Shown piece by piece: positions 60,401-64,000 of a stretch of DNA of 64,000 bases. Under the pieces are notes generated by a model. That model searched no databases. It saw only the letters and a program-made list of their open reading frames with translations, and was not told where the DNA came from. Position 1 is the first letter of the stretch. Each line of letters starts with the position of its first letter. The position numbers and the translations under genes are program-made. Source of the DNA: Cyanoderma ruficeps (Eukaryota > Chordata > Aves > Passeriformes > Timaliidae); the NCBI GenBank assembly GCA_008694505.1, contig VZDJ01007749.1:531970-595969 (forward strand). Reading direction: 5' to 3'.

Positions 60401-62669
60401 TCGTAAGGGATTTCAGAGTTCATTCCAGGTCTCTCCACAGCAGGGCCCTGCCTATCCACTGGGGAAATACAACAAAAGTGAACTCAGAGCTCGAGTGACT
60501 TTTATACCACCACAACCAGTGGTTCTGAAATAGATCAGAGGGGATTAAAAATTATCAGCATTAACTCTAGATGACTTCAACGAGCTCTGCTAATTCTAGA
60601 AACAGTGAGAAGCTCAGCATTGCTCCTTGTTGGGGTAGATCAGTGTCTGCAGAAAAAATTAGCAGCTGCTCAGAGAGGAGCAGCTCAGGAGAAGTCTAAG
60701 GAGAATGTCTGTGCATCCCTTTCACTCTTCTTATCCATGAAATCTGAAATGGTTTTAAGTTCCTGCTATTTTTTTCCTTCCTAAATGCCAGGATAATGTT
60801 GTTTAAAATCTCTTTCTTGACTTTTCATATTTTTAGAGAAGGAAGATGTTTCAGGCTCAGGGTGAAAACTGTGCTAACCTCCAGCACATCCACGTGCATG
60901 AAGCTTTTGGACAACAGGGCAGTTGTGCTTGCCTGTGTGGCAGAGAGCACCTCAGAGCATTTGGGCCAGAAACACATCTGCTGGGGAAATAATTTCTCCC
61001 TTTTTGTTGTTCAGGCAGCTCTGTTGTGAAGGATCACTCCCAGGAAAGTAATCTGTCTTCCAGGCTCTGAGCTAAACACAGGCAGGATCTTATTGATTTT
61101 TGTGGGAGCTGCATGGGCTCATAAAGGCACATTTTTAGACATAACTCGCTACTCTCAGCTCTGGTCAGTGCTTTTAAATACTTGAATTTCATTGAATCAA
61201 GTGTGTTTTTGAAGAGCAGATAGTCTTTACTAGTTCTGGCTGCATGATGAACAAATCATGGAGGCAGGAGCATCCTATTTTATATTTTTGGTCCATTTTC
61301 AGGTGACATCAATAAGCAGTTTGACTTTTCAAGGTGTCAAATGACCCCAGGATAACAATCCCATGCTTTAAAAGCAGGCGAGGATTTCTTTACTCAGCAG
61401 ATGCTGAGTTTGAAGGACTGTGCCCTGTGTTCCTTGGTGTACACGTCTTGAAGTTACAGTGGTGAATAAGGACATGCAAAACCGGAGCATCCTTTGCATA
61501 AGGAGCTTGAAGAAGCATGGCAGCTGCTCACAGAAGAAAACTGCCCCTGCAAGGTGGCAAGAAGAATCTCTATTTTAGCTTTTCTTAGTAGAAAAAGCTA
61601 ACTGAAAGATGTGAGAGGTATTGCTCCTCTAGAACATGTAAGCAGCACCTAGGAGGGTCCCTGGCTTCTAAAGTCATGTAGCTGGTTTTTAGCCTGTCTT
61701 GTCATAGGGTGATTAACACACGTTATGCTCTTTACCATCAAAATCTCAGAAAATTTTTGTGAAATTTTCATGTATCATGCATGTTACGTTCACTGAAAAA
61801 TAATACACCTTGGGATTTGGAATAAGGAAGGAATGGAAATGAGACACCAAGCAAATGGAGCATCTTTTTGAACAGATACATTTGAAAATTCAACCTTTCC
61901 AATGTGGACAAAAACTTATCTGCTTTTAGTAAGAAAAAAAGTAAACCCCAAACCAGAGTGAAACTCCTGCCCTGCTGCATGTTCTGGCTCTAATCATACA
62001 ATTTCTTTACAGGTGCCTTTCTTGCCTCCCTCTGATGTCAGCAGGGAAAGCTGCAGCTCCCTACAGCTTGATAGAGCCCACCCATGCCCATGTCTGAACC
62101 TGTCTCAGTTCAGCCAGACTCGCTATAGATTTAGCTTTAAGCACAGGTTTAAAGTCCCATTGAGGCTTCGTGTTGGCACAAATGTATGTATTTTGTGCTT
62201 GTGTAAGCATTTTAGCTTGTGCTAAATTTGTTGCTGGAATGCCTGGCTAAATGTGTGTTTGAATTGTGGCCTCTGAAAGAGCGTGTTTGTATAATGCAAT
62301 ATCCTGATTTGTGAAAGGAGGGAACATAACATTTACTGGGATACTGAAGGAGTCAGGTTAATCTTTGTGCATCCTGAAATCCTCCTATGAATCCCTGCAA
62401 GACTTTGGGCTCAAAGACCCCTATGCTCAGAGTGCTGCTAAGTGAAGAAAATCAACCATAACATCTTTTTATTTATCAGTGGCAAGGAGTTCCCATCATA
62501 AAACAATGCATTTAGAAAAGTAACAGAAAACCTAAGTTTATGCAGTATAGCAGTTTTGAAGTAAGCAGGCAGTCTAGAGACCTACAGTTGTTATATAAGC
62601 ATGCATTGAGGACTCATTAATATTTCACTAAACAATAAAATGTTGTGTATTAAAGTATTAAAATAAAAT
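57461..62669. other. No gene recognised
   Basis: No exon or clear transposon on either strand. A TATA-box-like CCTATAAAAGG at about 60010 could be part of an old LTR, but I could not delimit one. Confidence 0.5.
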
Positions 62670-62674
62670 GTTAT

Positions 62675-63348
62675 TGTCCTGGGTTATAGGGTCTATTCAA
62701 TTTCATCTGCTGAAAAACAGTTGGGGGGGGTGCCTTTAGATAATGGCCCAACGGTCAATATCAGGTAGGGCATTGTTCTTATCTTTCTCCATAATGGGCC
62801 ATTCCGACTCCCCAAGCTTCCCAACACGTACCCACATTCTATCATACCTATTGTGAGATGCTCCACCCAGTGGGAGGAGCCAGCCATTCTTACCTGGATA
62901 AAGCTGGAACTTTAAACCAGAACAGGGTCTTGCTTCATCCGATTACGGGAGGAAGGCTGGACCCTTCTCACCACCTCAGGACCCTTTCCTTTCTGCTACT
63001 GGATCATTTCTGCCTCAGCGGAGCCGTACCTGCCATTCCAGGAGGACTCCTTTTGGACTGCTTCCGACACCCTGACTAACAAGGTTGTAGCTTTGACCCT
63101 GTCAGGGCTTTCCAAAATTGTTGTTTGTTTGTTTGCTGGTTTGGTGGGGTGGTTTTGTTTTTTTTCTTTTCTACCACATTTGTATTCTTATATTCTTAGC
63201 AAAAAGCTGTTATTCCTACTCCCAAATCTTTGCCTGAGAGCCGTTAATTGCAAAATTAGAACTTGGCGGGGGGTGAGGGGTTTACATCCTCTATTCTAAG
63301 GAGAACCCCAGTTTCCCTGGCAGATACCTGTCTTTCTAAACCAAGACA
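62675..63348 (+). mobile_element. Solo LTR, 674 bp, with perfect 5-bp target duplication
   Basis: Begins TGTCCTGGGTTATAGGG and ends CCAAGACA, so the ends are short inverted repeats (TGTC/GACA). The 5-mer GTTAT occurs immediately before (62670-62674) and after (63349-63353). This fits an avian ERVL-type solo LTR. The sequence holds no retroviral genes. Confidence 0.85.
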
Positions 63349-63353
63349 GTTAT

Positions 63354-64000
63354 CCATTTAGTTGCCTTGCAATGGGAAACAAACCACATGAAGGTGTCTC
63401 ATAGGAAAAAACACCAGGGTAGACTTGAAAAGTATTTTAGATGTAAAGCTTTGTGGGTTTAAAAAAGATGCTGAGTAGGAAAAGGGGAGCAATTTTTGGG
63501 GTATGTTCTGGTTTTGCAGCCACACACATTTAAACTATGCATTGTAACCTGGGATAACCCCACAGCAGGTGATTTTTATGTGTTCACATTGGTTATGGTA
63601 GTCAGGTTCAGGGGCCTGCTGCTGGCTTTATGCAGAGGTTTGGGAAGCCTTATCCTTTCTATGTTACAGATCTTACGTTTACTTCCCAGTCAAATGAGTT
63701 TTTGAAAGTGCAGTTGTAAATTTGGACTAAGGCAGCTGCAGGCTTTGGAGGGGTGGTGCTTGAAGGAATTGGGTGCTTAACTTGCTCTCCAGATCTTTTC
63801 TTTGCGCCTTGGAAAAGGCAAATATCCAGGGAGAGTTTCAGATTGGAGTGGTTTGACCCTGGCTGGATGCCAGAAAGGCCACCCCTGTACTCACCCTGCT
63901 ACCAAAACCTAGCCACACAAACCCAGTTCACATATGCAGAAGGTATGCTTATTTCTATTTACAGAAACCAAAGCAAAACAAAGCAAACAAACAAACAAAA
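63354..64000. other. No gene recognised; ends in a CAAA-rich simple repeat
   Basis: No exon is recognised. The last 36 bases are built of CAAA/GCAAA units and run off the window. Confidence 0.6.

Noticed and set aside
38131..64000. SCP2D1, the next human gene after DTD1
   Set aside because: The single 156-codon exon expected for it is not present in any frame of this stretch.

Overview
The window is vertebrate nuclear DNA, almost certainly from a bird and probably a songbird. Coding exons are short, have clean GT/AG borders and sit in small introns. The interspersed repeats are CR1 LINE fragments and short solo LTRs of avian type, with no Alu, B1 or L1. Gene order matches human 20p11.23: POLR3F end, then SEC23B, SMIM26 and DTD1, all on the + strand. 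Species level is inference.

Layout. 1-870 holds the last coding exon and 3' UTR of POLR3F, a subunit of RNA polymerase III. 0.9-8.2 kb is where human RBBP9 lies on the opposite strand, but I could not find it. This interval has one exon-like open frame of unknown identity (3437-3913) and a T-rich LTR-like element (5627 to about 6925). 8.2-8.5 kb is a CpG-rich promoter with two inverted YY1-type sites, followed by a degenerate minisatellite. 10.3-23.04 kb carries all 19 coding exons of SEC23B, the GTPase-activating inner-coat subunit of COPII vesicles; the spliced product is 767 residues, the same length as human. 23.45-24.9 kb is the two-exon gene for the mitochondrial microprotein SMIM26, starting about 410 bp after the SEC23B poly(A) signal. 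25.97-38.1 kb is DTD1, a D-aminoacyl-tRNA deacylase, with five coding exons (207 residues) and a final non-coding exon.

38.1-64 kb is a gene-poor stretch with no exon I can support. It holds several LTRs (one 674-bp solo LTR with a perfect 5-bp target duplication; one LTR nested in another), a CR1 3' end, and AT-rich or palindromic sequence. The genes do not form a shared pathway: POLR3F is transcription, SEC23B is ER export, SMIM26 is a mitochondrial small membrane protein, DTD1 is translation proofreading. They are neighbours by conserved synteny.

Points most worth a second look: two C-to-T type substitutions at highly conserved SEC23B positions (Arg14 to Cys and Pro49 to Leu relative to human); an 80-bp insert with a 13-bp duplication next to a SEC23B splice acceptor; a possible hypermutated LTR; a 22-nt inverted repeat in the SEC23B promoter; and an alternate reading frame across the last two DTD1 exons. 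I see no operon, CRISPR array or prokaryotic-type system.
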